Below, one piece after another: positions 32,695-41,882 of a stretch of 64,000 nucleotides of DNA. Each line of letters opens with the position of its first letter. The stretch's first letter is position 1. The position numbers and the translations under genes are program-made. Origin of the DNA: Paramoeba atlantica (taxonomy: Eukaryota > Discosea); the NCBI GenBank assembly GCA_977017575.1, contig CDRNVI010000010.1:1-64000 (forward strand). The letters are read 5' to 3'. The notes below the pieces were generated by a model. That model was not told the DNA's origin. It saw only the letters and a program-made list of their open reading frames with translations, and did no database searches.

Positions 32695-33624
32695 ATGGCA
32701 AATCCACGAGAGGCAGTACCCTTGATGCGAGCGGTCATATTCTGTATCAAACGCCATATTCTCTATCAAATCAACTTGACTGATTCAACGCTACACGCGG
32801 ATCTACACTACATGCGAGCGGTTCGACGCTGGATCAAACAGCGGATCTACGCTCCTATAAATCAGCATGAGTGGCTCGACGCTGCAGGACCAGCGGATCT
32901 ACACTCTATGCGAGCGGTTCGACGCTGGATCAAACAGCGAATCCACGCTCCTATAAATCGGCATGAGTGGCTCGACGCTGCAGAAACAGCGGATCTACAC
33001 TACATGCGAGCGGTTCGACGCTGGATCAAACAGCGAATCCACGCTCCTATAAATCGGAATGAGTGGCTCGACGCTGCAGGAGCTGCGGATCTACACTACA
33101 TGCGAGCGGTTCGACGCTGTATCAAAGAGCGGATCTACGCTCCTATAAATCAGCATGAGTGGTTTTACGCTGCAGGAGCAGCGGATCTACACTCTATGCG
33201 AGCGGTTCGACGCTGGATCAAACAGCGGATCTACGCTCCTATAAATGAGCATAAGTGGCTCGACGCTGCAGGAGCAGCGGCTCCACACTCCATGCGAGCG
33301 GTTCGACACTGTATCAAACAGCGGATCTACGCTCCTATAAATCAGCATGAGTGGCTCGACGCTGCAGGAGCAGCGGATCTACACTCTATGCGAGCGGTTC
33401 GACGCTGTATCAAACAGCGGATCTACGCTCCTATAAATCGGCATGAGTGGCTCGACGCTGCAGGAGCAGCGGATCTGCACTCCATGCGAGCGGCTCCACG
33501 CTGTGTCAAACAGCGGCTCCACTTTACTTCGTTCATTCATTCCTTCATTCCTTTATTCTTTCTCTCCCCTGCTTTCTTGCCTTCCGTGTCTTTCTTTCTT
33601 TCCTTCCATTCTTTCAATGCGTAA
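32695..33624 (+). CDS. possible 309-aa protein of 32-aa repeats
   Basis: The 96-bp satellite is open in one frame from an ATG in CCATGG context (32695) to a stop after the array. The repeat consensus is about MRAVRRWIKQRIYAPINQHE followed by WLDAAGAADLHS: basic, with conserved Trp and alternating hydrophobic residues. Changes between copies include Y/S, W/C, Q/R and E/K. It lies on the strand opposite the gene block and has no recognised family. A 3n period keeps any chance frame open, so protein status is doubtful; length variation strictly in 96-bp steps fits either view. Confidence 0.22.
   Translation: MANPREAVPLMRAVIFCIKRHILYQINLTDSTLHADLHYMRAVRRWIKQRIYAPINQHEWLDAAGPADLHSMRAVRRWIKQRIHAPINRHEWLDAAETADLHYMRAVRRWIKQRIHAPINRNEWLDAAGAADLHYMRAVRRCIKERIYAPINQHEWFYAAGAADLHSMRAVRRWIKQRIYAPINEHKWLDAAGAAAPHSMRAVRHCIKQRIYAPINQHEWLDAAGAADLHSMRAVRRCIKQRIYAPINRHEWLDAAGAADLHSMRAAPRCVKQRLHFTSFIHSFIPLFFLSPAFLPSVSFFLSFHSFNA
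32720..33531. repeat. 96-bp satellite, eight recognisable copies
   Basis: Copies start at 32797, 32893, 32989, 33085, 33181, 33277, 33373 and 33469 (the last partial); 32720-32796 is a decayed copy. Each 96-bp unit is itself a diverged dimer: both halves start AGCGGATCTAC and both contain a CTCGACGCTG-like or TTCGACGCTG word. Period verified from repeated GCGGATCTAC starts. Confidence 0.95.
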
Positions 33625-34100
33625 ACTTAAAGTTTGCGTCGTATAGCGGTTCTCCGCCCAATGGTGAGTATGTAGTTAGTATCTGTAGGTACGTGTGAGT
33701 TTCTGTAAATTTCTGTGAGTCGCTGTGGGCTGCTGTGAGTATCTGTGAGTAGCTGTGGGTATTTTTTTCCCTCGGAAGAGCCTGAAAGACGAGAAGAGGC
33801 ACTCAAAAGATCGGTGGTTAAGGAGGTTAGCATATCCATGCTTTCGAAACAGCGAAACGGCGAGGGCCCGCGTGAGCGGGCCTGAGCCGTACCCCGCGTA
33901 GGATTCCCCTGTGCGTCGTTAGTGGGAAGCAATTTGCGAAGCTCACTGAATTTCGTAGTTTTCGCTACGCAGGCGTTGTCAACGTATATAGTGAAGTGTA
34001 GGATACTGAACGCACGGAAAATGAAAATCAAAAAAAATTCTTGGGTGTTCCACAAAAGTCCTTGACATATGCAAGAGTCCTTGACTTGCACCGTAAATTT
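33532..34100. other. CT-rich and TGTGAGT-repeat stretch, no gene supported
   Basis: 33532-33620 is a pyrimidine-rich run (TTCATTCC, TTTCTTTC). 33660-33770 holds degenerate copies of CTGTGAGT ending in GTATTTTTTTCC. A similar block at about 34622-34674 (TGTGAGTCGCTGTGAGTATT then a T-run) is a second copy in the same orientation. ORFs across this stretch look like chance. Confidence 0.5.
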
Positions 34101-34103
34101 CCG

Positions 34104-34152
34104 TTCGTTGAGTACTCAACGAAAATCCGGCAGTTCGTTGAGTACAACGAAC
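34104..34152. repeat. pair of perfect palindromes, GTTGAGTAC family
   Basis: TTCGTTGAGTACTCAACGAA (34104-34123) is a perfect 20-bp palindrome. GTTCGTTG-AGTA-CAACGAAC (34133-34152) is a related hairpin with 8-bp arms. Confidence 0.8.
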
Positions 34153-34392
34153 GTACCCCCAACCCAATATTTTTTGGGTCGCGCACTGAGGACCTGTGTC
34201 TGCCGCTTCCGCAGGTTTGTGTATTTGTAAGTTATGACTTTATCTTTGTAAACTTATGAGGCAATAGTTTTAAGAATCCTTCCGCTTTTTGATAACGTTT
34301 CGGATTTGTTTTTGTCTTACGGATCAAGGTAGCAGCCAGGAGCATGATGCAGACCGAAACGAGCTTTTTTTTTACAAAAAGAAATTGCGTTT

Positions 34393-34517
34393 TCATTCAT
34401 CGAACAGGATGTCCTGTTCGATGAATGATTTATCGAACGGGTCGTACTGCAATCCATTCATCGAACAGGATGTCCTGTTCGATGAATATTCATCGAACGG
34501 ACAGTGCGTTCGATGAA
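34393..34517. repeat. cluster of three ATTCATCGAAC palindromes
   Basis: TCATTCATCGAACAGGA, TG spacer, then its exact reverse complement (34393-34428, 17-bp arms). The core recurs at 34456-34487 (15-bp arms, same TG spacer). A third hairpin with TTCATCGAAC / GTTCGATGAA arms follows at about 34488-34517. Strong cruciform potential. Function unknown; possibly transposon ends or a bidirectional terminator at the edge of the gene block. Confidence 0.85.
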
Positions 34518-34824
34518 TATTCATCGAGTGCCCCCCCTCCCCTATAAATCTGCTTTACCATTTTTATTTCTGTCAAAAAAACCGAAGAACAAAAACTGAA
34601 AGTCACAAAGGAATAGCAAAAAGTTTGAGTACCTGTAGATTTCTGTGAATCGCTGTGAGTCGCTGTGAGTATTTTTTTGCGACGAAAAATGGCGATCTAG
34701 AGACTCACCAATGGGTCCACCTATCTTCCTCACACTTCGCTTCAATGATACTAAGTATCAACGAAGCGACGCCGGGCTTGGAACCGGTATCTAGCGTGTT
34801 TACGTAGGTGGTGATAATGTGCAT

Positions 34825-35217
34825 TTATATCGGTAAGACTTGGCAAAGAAAAATATTGTTGTGACGCGGTCCTTCCGCCACACGTTGGGCAACAGCATCG
34901 CAGATAGCACTGTCCACGCGGTTACTCGCCCTCTTCCGAGTTCTTGGTGTCTTATCCTGGGAGCTTTGGAAGAGTTTTATCCTGCGTTGAAGAGCGAACC
35001 TCTTGAGAAGAAAATACTTCCGGTGAAGAGGTGGTAATTGCAACATCATGTACCTTACTGATTGATCGAGAAGAGTGCCGAGGTGGAGAGTTCGTCGGGA
35101 AGAATCTTTTTCGACATTAGACTTCTTACAAGTACTCTCTGGCAGAGGAAAACCATGTGGAAGACGAATGGAAGGAGGAGGAATGCGAAATCCTCCCGTA
35201 GGCTCTCTACCTCTCAT
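34825..35217 (-). CDS. hypothetical 130-aa basic protein (doubtful)
   Basis: ORF on the same strand as the gene block, beyond its last clear gene. Starts MRGREPTGGF, rich in Arg, Lys and Pro; no domain, signal peptide or membrane segment recognised. The other strand is also partly open. No obvious AG acceptor lies close upstream. Could be a small last gene of the transcription unit, a decayed fragment, or chance. Confidence 0.2.
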   Translation of the reverse strand: MRGREPTGGFRIPPPSIRLPHGFPLPESTCKKSNVEKDSSRRTLHLGTLLDQSVRYMMLQLPPLHRKYFLLKRFALQRRIKLFQSSQDKTPRTRKRASNRVDSAICDAVAQRVAEGPRHNNIFLCQVLPI

Positions 35218-35510
35218 TTTACCAGTTAAGAATAAAGAAGTTGATATACTTTATCGTTATTCGATACTTTTAGTAGTGTAGGGAAAATCAGACGCTACAA
35301 TTTATTCAACAAACCGCTTCACAGTATTTAATTCCCAAAATATGGTTTCAGAAAACAAGCAAAGGTAAACAACATATTAAGTGGTAATAGGAAGTAATAG
35401 AAGGTAATTACCTCATTACCACATACAGGGTAGGAATCAATGGAATAATTGTTTTTGAAAATCATTTTCCCTTAATTAGTATAATTCTTAATTAATGTTT
35501 CTACGGTAAA

Positions 35511-35746
35511 AAATAATTGAATTTCTCATGGGAGGAGATTTAATTACTTGAAATGTGATAAATTGGCCTCTTGAAAAATGTGCAGAAAGTGATAATCCGT
35601 CTATCGGATGCACGCATTAAAGAGTTTTGGTTCCATGCTTTAACGCGCAAAGTCTGTGTTGAGATCTGCAAAATGCAACGAAAATCAGATCAAACGGACA
35701 CTTGGATGAAAAGTTAGAGGGGGGTGACTTTTCGCTGTGGGGGGTT
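35511..35746. mobile_element. half copy of the inverted-repeat element of 51402-52333
   Basis: About 236 bp matching 52090-52330 at roughly 85 percent by eye, including AATTTCTCATGGGAGGAG, GATGCACGCATT, CAAACGGACACTTGG and the right terminal repeat GGGGGGTGACTTTTCGCTGT. No left terminal repeat was found upstream, so only the right half is present. Non-coding. Confidence 0.85.
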
Positions 35747-35780
35747 AATTTTCACTATTTGTGTCCACTTTTTTCAATAA

Positions 35781-35850
35781 TCGAGGGTAGAATGGTAGCT
35801 ATACAACTACTGCAATCGAGTGTAGAGCGGCAGTTGTACAATCACTGCAA
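35781..35850. repeat. 35-bp hairpin motif, tandem pair
   Basis: Two direct copies (35781-35815 and 35816-35850), each TCGAG(G/T)GTAGA-(A/G)-GG-AG-TATACAA-like and ending CTGCAA. The first, with its upstream CACTTTTTTCAATAA, matches the dispersed motif in every 3.95-kb unit (2182-2234) in inverted orientation. Confidence 0.7.
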
Positions 35851-35949
35851 TTCACTTCATTGCGGAAAAATGGGTTGCTGAAAAGAATTCAAAAAAGACC
35901 ACAGTTTTGAAAGGGTTCGGCTGAACGAATCCAACCCAGTGAATTCTCA

Positions 35950-37167
35950 TTATATCGTGTTTTCTGTGTTTCGAACAAAATGCCATATTTTAAGATGTCC
36001 ATCTTCACCTACACTTGCTAGGAATGCATCGCGAGTGTCTCGGCGCCATGCCACATCCAGTAGAGCGCCTTCGTGATCCTCTTCCGAAGGATTAGTAGGA
36101 ATATAGAACAAAGAAGCTTTTTTGCCAACTCCGTTGTCTGTTTGGTTTCGCCTAATCTTGCACAAACCAACGTGCCCATCAGCTCCTCCATATGCAACAA
36201 GATCCAGAGGTCCCCAATCAACGGAGTATATGGGACCTTCGTTCAAACACTGAAAAACATCAGAAATTGTCCATAACTGACATTTGGCAGAAGATTCATC
36301 GAAAAACCGCGGACGAAACCACAGAATTATTCGCTCATCGGACCCGCAGGTGACCATATACTCGGTAAGGCCACTGGTATTTTCTTCGAATAGTATTTTC
36401 CAAACTGTGTCTAGATGTTCTTGCAAAACGAATGGACAATCCCACTCATCGCTATAGACGCCTTTTTTTGGACACCAAATACGAATCGTTTCATCATAGC
36501 CGCATGAGTAGAGCTCATCCTTCGAGGGGTGCCACGCAACAAACTTTACGTCTTGCGTATGACCTTCTAATAAACACAACACTTCGTGTTCCTGTTTTAA
36601 TGTACTGGTATACATCAGTTCATCTTTTGCTCGTGAATCTCCAGCAATAACCGAGCCACTGGATTCATGTGAAGATTCCAAATCAAAATCCTGAGTATTT
36701 GCTGCACAGGATGGCATACCATGAGCATCTGCCGAGTTTATCCATATCCATACTGTTTTGTCGCGACTGCATGTTGCTATAAGACTTTTTTTTAAATGCC
36801 AGGCACAACACTTCACCTCACTGTCGTGACCTTCAAGGCATTCTTTAGCGCTAAAATATACGTCAGAGATCTCTTTTGGCCTATCAGAAGTAGAAACGGT
36901 TGAAAATTCAGAAAAGACAACGTCATATAAGTAAGTGCAGGAGTCAAAGCTACAAGTCATCAGACGGTCTCCTTGTGGACTCCACGCCACACGCCGAATT
37001 GCTCGACGATGTGGCGTTGTGTGGCGAGCGATCCATTGTCGTCGAGAAAAGTCGAATACGCATATGCAGCAATCGGAGCCACCCGTCACAATTAACGGTT
37101 TGTAAGGATGCCAAGCGCAACACCAAGCTGATCCTGCATGTGCCTTCGAATCATATACAATGTTCAT
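35950..37167 (-). CDS. CIAO1: CIAO1, cytosolic Fe-S assembly WD40 protein
   Basis: 405-aa WD40 propeller. CIAO1/Cia1 is part of the CIA targeting complex that passes Fe-S clusters to cytosolic and nuclear apoproteins. Family-specific stretches seen: RAIRRVAWSPQGDRLMTCSFD, split here as RAIRRVAWSP and SFDSCTYLYDV, then LEGHDSEVKCCAWH, IATCSRDKTVWIW, GHTQDVKFVAWHPS and CGYDETIRIW, matching the CIAO1 pattern (EGHENEVK, TCSRDKSVWVW, HTQDVKHVVWHP). It is longer than the usual ~340 aa because of a ~45-residue acidic, Ser-rich insert after the third blade (around 36600-36740). Start: ATG giving MNIVYDSKAHAGS; an in-frame TTG 11 codons upstream was not used. Last clear gene of the minus-strand block. 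Confidence 0.9.
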   Translation of the reverse strand: MNIVYDSKAHAGSAWCCAWHPYKPLIVTGGSDCCICVFDFSRRQWIARHTTPHRRAIRRVAWSPQGDRLMTCSFDSCTYLYDVVFSEFSTVSTSDRPKEISDVYFSAKECLEGHDSEVKCCAWHLKKSLIATCSRDKTVWIWINSADAHGMPSCAANTQDFDLESSHESSGSVIAGDSRAKDELMYTSTLKQEHEVLCLLEGHTQDVKFVAWHPSKDELYSCGYDETIRIWCPKKGVYSDEWDCPFVLQEHLDTVWKILFEENTSGLTEYMVTCGSDERIILWFRPRFFDESSAKCQLWTISDVFQCLNEGPIYSVDWGPLDLVAYGGADGHVGLCKIRRNQTDNGVGKKASLFYIPTNPSEEDHEGALLDVAWRRDTRDAFLASVGEDGHLKIWHFVRNTENTI

Positions 37168-37485
37168 AAAAAGAAAAATAAAAAAATCTAGATTCTCCAA
37201 AAATCATCGCCGATTGCAAGAATTATCATTAGGCAAGTATTACCATTAGGTGTGCGAGTCTAAACGTAGGGGGATGAAAGACTGTCTTTGCCGTGTGCAC
37301 TGGACAGCTTTTACTAGAGAAAAGACTTGCAGGTGTATAAGTAAGAAATGAACACAAGGAAGTGTGAACCACTTCAAAGAGTGGGTATATGACAGAGACG
37401 AATCGACAAAATAAGTTTGCCGTAGCGCTTCGTATTAATGACAAAAATTCATGATGCGGGACTCATGCTCTGATCACAAAATAGG
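37168..37485. other. spacer, no gene seen
   Basis: 318 bp. The minus strand is pyrimidine-rich; CTTCCTTGTG...CTTATACACCTGCAAG (about 37330-37370) could be the acceptor region for CIAO1, and the last 25 nt before its ATG are nearly all T and A. Confidence 0.5.
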
Positions 37486-39045
37486 CTAGTCAAAAAATGC
37501 AGCATGCTTCTGGTTTCTTATCGGAGTACGTAAGTCAACAACCTTGGATAGATTCATGCCACCTGTTTTCCAGTCTTCTATCTCAAAAATATGGTCAACA
37601 ACGTTATCTAAATCTTTATAAACATGTGCAAGAAAGGGATTCTCCTTGCAGCACTGTAGCTGGACCACGAAATCAAAACTACATGGATTCATGCGCTCTA
37701 ATACGGTTTTCCGTAGCTTTTTCTTTGCTCTTTTTTCATCATATGAGAGTAGAACAGGCTGAGATCCACCTAGAAGCCTATTTAAAGATGTGTTGCGGAC
37801 AATGTTAGCGAGCGATGAACCGTGTACGGTACAAAGGACGCGAACCCCACGCTGCGTCGCACTGCAAACGCCGATTGCCTCTTCCTCTGTACCTATTTCG
37901 TCGATGACTAATATGTCCGGAGCGTGATTCTGCACACCCTCCATCATGACTTTCAACTGCTGCTCTCGAGATGGAACCTGAAGGCGTCGAGTACCACCAA
38001 AATACGGTGCCACCCCATCGGATTCCCCAACGATCTCATTCGAGGTATCAATCACCACCACCCTCGGAGGATCCGGCAGACGACTCAGGCTTGCGACGGC
38101 GTCCCGTAGCACAGTCGTTTTCCCCCCGCCTGGAGGCGACACGACCAACACGCTGCCAAAATACAGCAGATCGACCAGGAGACGTCCCGCAAAAGGGATG
38201 TATCGTCCCAGACGGATCGTACACCCGAGGGCGGTGCCATCCTTCCCCAGCAGCGCCCCCACACGGTGTAGCGTGCCGGGTATCCCCGCGCGGTGGTCGG
38301 TGCCAAGCCTGGGAAGCCTTTGAAAGAGATGCGCGATGTCCGTATTCTGCACAATATGGTCTAAGACTACCTGGGAGGTGCGGGTGTAAAGCACGGGCCT
38401 CTGGGAGACGTGCAGGTAGAGCTCTGTGGGCTCACACGGGGTTGTGGTTTCCGTCAACTCGTCGGGGTGGGTCGGTGTGCCTCGTAGACGTTCGATGGCT
38501 AAGACGACTTGTGATCGTAGGGTTACGGGCAGGAGTTGGATGAAACGGTCGTACTCCATTTGATAGGAGGAAGCAGCAAGATTGCGAAGAAGAGTTCGAT
38601 TTTCTTTTGCTTTGTTTCGAAGCATGTCTTCGCTTTCGCTAGATTCGTTGGCGTCTTGATCAGTTTTTTCTAATTTTTTCTTACAAAAGCTTTCGATATG
38701 CTCGGCGTCTTTAATAATGTTGCGGTGTAGTTTGTCCCAGGCGTGAAATAAGTTCATAGTGGCCTTATCGATCGGATGTTCATACTTTCTCTTGTGACGG
38801 ACGTCTCGATTAGTGTCCGTCATGGGTCGAAAAGAAAATGTAGACGAATTATCGTGGGAGCGAAAAGCAATGAAATTATTCGAAATCGTCGAATGTTTAA
38901 TCCGCGTGAGCTTTCTTCTATCCAAGGAAAATGGTTTGTAAGCAATATTGAAGAGCGGGATCGGCGATTTTTTAGCACGTGAATCTAATAGCGTTTCTCG
39001 TGTTGTCCTACATCGAAGAAAATTTGCTTTGCATAAGCAAAACAT
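37486..39045 (-). CDS. SpoIIIAA/Ycf45-type P-loop ATPase, probably organellar
   Basis: 519 aa. The core (about 255-425) matches the bacterial stage III sporulation AA / plastid Ycf45 ATPase family, relatives of secretion-type AAA ATPases: LYFGSVLVVSPPGGGKTT with Walker A near residue 304, VVVIDTSNEIVGE, RRLQVPSREQQ, Walker B DILVIDEIG near 377, EEAIGVCSATQRGV and TVHGSSLANIVRN (sensor-like). The N-terminal ~74 residues are rich in Arg, Lys, Ser and Thr with few acids, which suits a mitochondrial presequence; an alternative ATG at residue 75 would remove it. Residues 75-240 are a charged helical region. The C-terminal part after 430 has no R3H motif that I recognise. Biochemical role unknown; nucleic-acid binding is proposed for the family. 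Confident on the ATPase family, unsure on location and substrate. Confidence 0.8.
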   Translation of the reverse strand: MFCLCKANFLRCRTTRETLLDSRAKKSPIPLFNIAYKPFSLDRRKLTRIKHSTISNNFIAFRSHDNSSTFSFRPMTDTNRDVRHKRKYEHPIDKATMNLFHAWDKLHRNIIKDAEHIESFCKKKLEKTDQDANESSESEDMLRNKAKENRTLLRNLAASSYQMEYDRFIQLLPVTLRSQVVLAIERLRGTPTHPDELTETTTPCEPTELYLHVSQRPVLYTRTSQVVLDHIVQNTDIAHLFQRLPRLGTDHRAGIPGTLHRVGALLGKDGTALGCTIRLGRYIPFAGRLLVDLLYFGSVLVVSPPGGGKTTVLRDAVASLSRLPDPPRVVVIDTSNEIVGESDGVAPYFGGTRRLQVPSREQQLKVMMEGVQNHAPDILVIDEIGTEEEAIGVCSATQRGVRVLCTVHGSSLANIVRNTSLNRLLGGSQPVLLSYDEKRAKKKLRKTVLERMNPCSFDFVVQLQCCKENPFLAHVYKDLDNVVDHIFEIEDWKTGGMNLSKVVDLRTPIRNQKHAAFFD

Positions 39046-39370
39046 TTGACAAAGTAAGAGGTGGTGTGTAGGCAGTAAATCAAAAAATTATAGTTGGAAT
39101 TATCTGATCACAGTACTTCAAAGTGAAAATTCCTTAGACAAGAAAGAAAACATGAAAATTTAGTTTTTAGAAAGTTCAGAAACTCCTGAAATTAGATTAT
39201 AGCAGTGCTAAAAAGCTGCTTGGGGAAGTGAGTCAGTGTCGAAATATGGAAAAGTCATTTTATCCTCATTAAGAGTAAGAAAATGTTTTGTCACAAAGAA
39301 TATGTACGAGCAAAAAAGTTTTGCCTCCTACATTCTGCAGAGCGAATTGAAAGCTGGAGAGAAGGATTGC
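39046..39370. other. spacer, no gene seen
   Basis: 325 bp between the ATPase ATG and the ENTH gene stop. AT-rich; no repeat, RNA gene or conserved motif recognised. Confidence 0.5.
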
Positions 39371-40069
39371 CTAGTAAGTTCGCGTGTCTCCCAATAAGAT
39401 GCTTTGTGGGGGTGGGGGTAGGTGATAGACGCTGGACGCTTCAGAGATGCTGGAATTCGCGCTCCTCAAAGAAGCTTCATTGGGAATAAATATGGACATG
39501 TCCACTTCCTTTTTCGGAGAATCCGACACGCTGTACAATTTTGAAATGTCCTGTCTGCTTCTTACTGGAGCTGAAGTGACTCCTCGGGGCTTTTCTGCAG
39601 TCTCCTCACGGGAGAAGGAGGGTGAGGCGACATGCACACGAGATTTTGTACGTGCCGCCTTGTGTTTTTCATTCTGTAGTTTGTGGGGATCATTCAAGAG
39701 TTCCAATAGATTCTCCACCCGCCGTTTCGCTCCGTCGATGCGAGATGCCGTAGCAAGGGATGCTCTATGATCCCGCATGTCCCGGAGAACTGCGCTGGTT
39801 CCATGAAGGGTGAGATATTCCATGCAATCGAGCGCCTTAGTGATCTGTATCTCTTTGCTGTGAGGGTTATGTATTCGCTTCCACAGGGCGCGCAGTATGA
39901 TTCTCCTCTTCTCGCTGTCGTGAGTGGCTTCGGCAAGTTGTTGCATTTGTTGCGTAGTGGGTCCCCAGACATCCGTGTTGGTCGCATCCTTTACTTTAGC
40001 TTTAATTTCAGAGTATCGGTGGACCCAATATTTCAGTGTACGAAAAAGCGTATTGAGCTCGACGGACAT
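39371..40069 (-). CDS. ENTH-domain protein (epsin/EpsinR-like)
   Basis: 232 aa. Residues 1-130 form an ENTH domain, a helical module that binds phosphoinositides and shapes clathrin-coated membranes: SEIKAKVKDATNTDVWGPTT matches the epsin core (EIKVREATSNDPWGP), followed by ALWKRIHNPH (epsin MIWKRLNDHG), ITKALDCMEYLTLHGTSAVL and a final helix AKRRVENLLELLND. The C-terminal 100 residues are Ser-rich and disordered; no ubiquitin-interacting motif and no clear clathrin box is visible, so it is closer to short EpsinR forms. Expected role: clathrin adaptor at Golgi/endosome or flagellar-pocket membrane. The ATG is directly preceded by AG. Confidence 0.88.
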   Translation of the reverse strand: MSVELNTLFRTLKYWVHRYSEIKAKVKDATNTDVWGPTTQQMQQLAEATHDSEKRRIILRALWKRIHNPHSKEIQITKALDCMEYLTLHGTSAVLRDMRDHRASLATASRIDGAKRRVENLLELLNDPHKLQNEKHKAARTKSRVHVASPSFSREETAEKPRGVTSAPVRSRQDISKLYSVSDSPKKEVDMSIFIPNEASLRSANSSISEASSVYHLPPPPQSILLGDTRTY

Positions 40070-40603
40070 CTCAAAACGTTAAAAGTGGATAGATATTTAT
40101 TAAAAAAATGGCCCAGCATGACCTCTCGATTTCCCCTATACTGTCCCCTGTACATGTTTTATCGCGAAAACACAGATTTTACTGCTGAAAAAATTAGTAG
40201 CAACCCAGTACAGGTTATTAAATCTTAAAGTAGATCTTCACGTACAATGGGTAGATGCCAGAGATTATAAAAACATAGCGCATTGTCCTCCATTCATAAT
40301 GTCGCAGATTTTGACCACGCGTTATACACAGTGTAGCTTAAAGAAAGAAAGAAATTATCGTAAGATTCGAAAAAAGATGTAACCATTCACCAGCGGAATT
40401 GCTGCTTCTATACCGAACTTCGAATTGGGTGCGAAAATAAGAAGTAAAAAATATAAAATGCATATCAGATTTTTTTTCCAGAACAGAGTTCAAATTTTTG
40501 TGTTCATTTTACTTGAGGCTCAACAACACTTGAGGTTCAATATCACTAATAATTCATTTTTTCTTCACTAATAATTCATTTTTTGGATGCGCTGTTGCAA
40601 AAA
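40070..40603. other. spacer with two small tandem duplications
   Basis: 534 bp, no gene. A 19-bp word CACTAATAATTCATTTTTT occurs at 40544-40562 and 40566-40584 (period 22). Just before it ACTTGAGG(C/T)TCAA repeats with period 17 (40511 and 40528). Both lie just downstream of the next gene's stop codon, that is, in its likely 3' UTR. Confidence 0.6.
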
Positions 40604-41845
40604 TTATTTTGCTTTGTTTCTTTCACGGGAGGCCAGCTGTATTACGTCTAACCCTAAGAGACCATGCTTCTGCACTGCCTCGTCAGATACCGTCACGCTT
40701 TCTTCTTCAGCCTGAGTACTCCCTGAGTTTCGCTCCTTGGGGTCTTCCGCCACCTCCGCATCCGTTTCCTTCCGAGCGGCTCTCTGCTGCAGCCGAACAA
40801 TTTCCGCAATAAGTTTCTCACGATTGAGAGAAGCCCCATCTGTGCCCGCTATGCGTTTTCCAGAACTTTTCTTGGCAGCGATATGAGCCTGTGTTTTTTC
40901 AGCGAGCTCAATAAGCTCTGCCTTACTTTTGAGATGAACGGATAACAGACGCTTTTCCTCATGAGGCATGTGGGAAAACGGGAAATTGTTGTCAGCCTCG
41001 AGTTCCGCACGGTCGCGTACCTCAGGGTTCCAATCCAAGTACCTCCACTGGCCAAGTTGTCCCTCCAGATGCTTAATCGTAAGACGCTGCATGATCGCTT
41101 CATGCGCCAGCATGGGTTTGAACTTTTCCAGTAGCTCGACAATGTAGTCCAGCCGTCGGGCTTGAATGGGCTTCAAGTACGCTGCGTTTTCTTTCTTGAT
41201 AGCCGCCTCGTTGCGCTCCGTGGAGTGCCGAGAAAGTGCATCATAGCGCCACCGTTTCTCCACGACAACTTCTCGATCGATCACATTGTTGTATTCTTCT
41301 GCTAAATTCATCTCTGGCGGAGTGAGGTGAGAAACGTTTTCGGCGCCTCCGGTTCGCTTTCTCTCGGCTTTGAAGGATTCGTATTTGACTCTTTTCTCAT
41401 GCTCCGAGCGAAGTGCAGCGCTTTTTTGCATGTCAAGTTGCGTGTAGACCAGCCACTTATCCATTTCTGCAAAGTTACTCGAACCCTCGTCCTTTAAATA
41501 CGACCACAACGCATGGCGCAACATTCGTTCAATCGCAGTTAGCTTGTCGGAGGGTTCATCGTCTTGGATGTTTTTCCTTAGTTTTGCAGCACTACCAATA
41601 AGGTTCTCAACTTCAGTGCTTAAGTCCCGGAATGAGTGTGAATATTTTCTGACATATGCGGGAGGCTTATTTCCCTTGATACATCTCAGAAGCTCAATTG
41701 CAGTGTTCGTATTTTTCTCAAGGATTTCACTTTTATTTTTTTCTCGATCAAAACGAGGAATAAATATCACCGGAGCCACGCCGCATACTCCACGTATTTG
41801 TGCTACGTACAGTGATGAAATCGAGTTATTGACTATTCCGCGCAT
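40604..41845 (-). CDS. unrecognised protein, probably mitochondrial
   Basis: 413 aa from the ATG giving MRGIVNNSISSLYV; a TTG four codons upstream is not preferred. The first 30 residues are short on acids and look like an amphipathic mitochondrial presequence. The body is helical and highly charged (many Glu, Lys and Arg; helices at about 90-150, 190-260 and 290-340), with aromatic patches such as GQWRYLDWNPEVRDRAELE. The C-terminus is acidic and low in complexity. This profile resembles lineage-specific subunits of kinetoplastid mitochondrial complexes (mitoribosome or ATP synthase), but no family was recognised. Its neighbours give no functional clue. Confidence 0.75.
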   Translation of the reverse strand: MRGIVNNSISSLYVAQIRGVCGVAPVIFIPRFDREKNKSEILEKNTNTAIELLRCIKGNKPPAYVRKYSHSFRDLSTEVENLIGSAAKLRKNIQDDEPSDKLTAIERMLRHALWSYLKDEGSSNFAEMDKWLVYTQLDMQKSAALRSEHEKRVKYESFKAERKRTGGAENVSHLTPPEMNLAEEYNNVIDREVVVEKRWRYDALSRHSTERNEAAIKKENAAYLKPIQARRLDYIVELLEKFKPMLAHEAIMQRLTIKHLEGQLGQWRYLDWNPEVRDRAELEADNNFPFSHMPHEEKRLLSVHLKSKAELIELAEKTQAHIAAKKSSGKRIAGTDGASLNREKLIAEIVRLQQRAARKETDAEVAEDPKERNSGSTQAEEESVTVSDEAVQKHGLLGLDVIQLASRERNKAK

Positions 41846-41880
41846 TATGTTTAACAAGATGTAAAAAGAACTTGCACGAT

Positions 41881-41882
41881 CT
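41881..41882 (-). promoter_or_regulatory. candidate trans-splice acceptor
   Basis: Minus strand ATATCACTTTTAG, with AG at 41881-41882, 35 nt upstream of the ATG at 41845. Confidence 0.3.

Larger units (their letters stand above)
35218..35949. other. non-coding gap with transposon half copy
   Basis: AT-rich. Contains AGGTAATTACCT (a 12-bp palindrome) within GGTAAT-type repeats (about 35383-35422), then the transposon half copy (35511-35746) and the tandem hairpin motif (35781-35850), listed separately. No gene. Confidence 0.6.

Noticed and set aside
33627-34091. 154-aa minus-strand ORF
   Set aside because: It spans the TGTGAGT-repeat stretch, has no domain and its composition follows the repeat.
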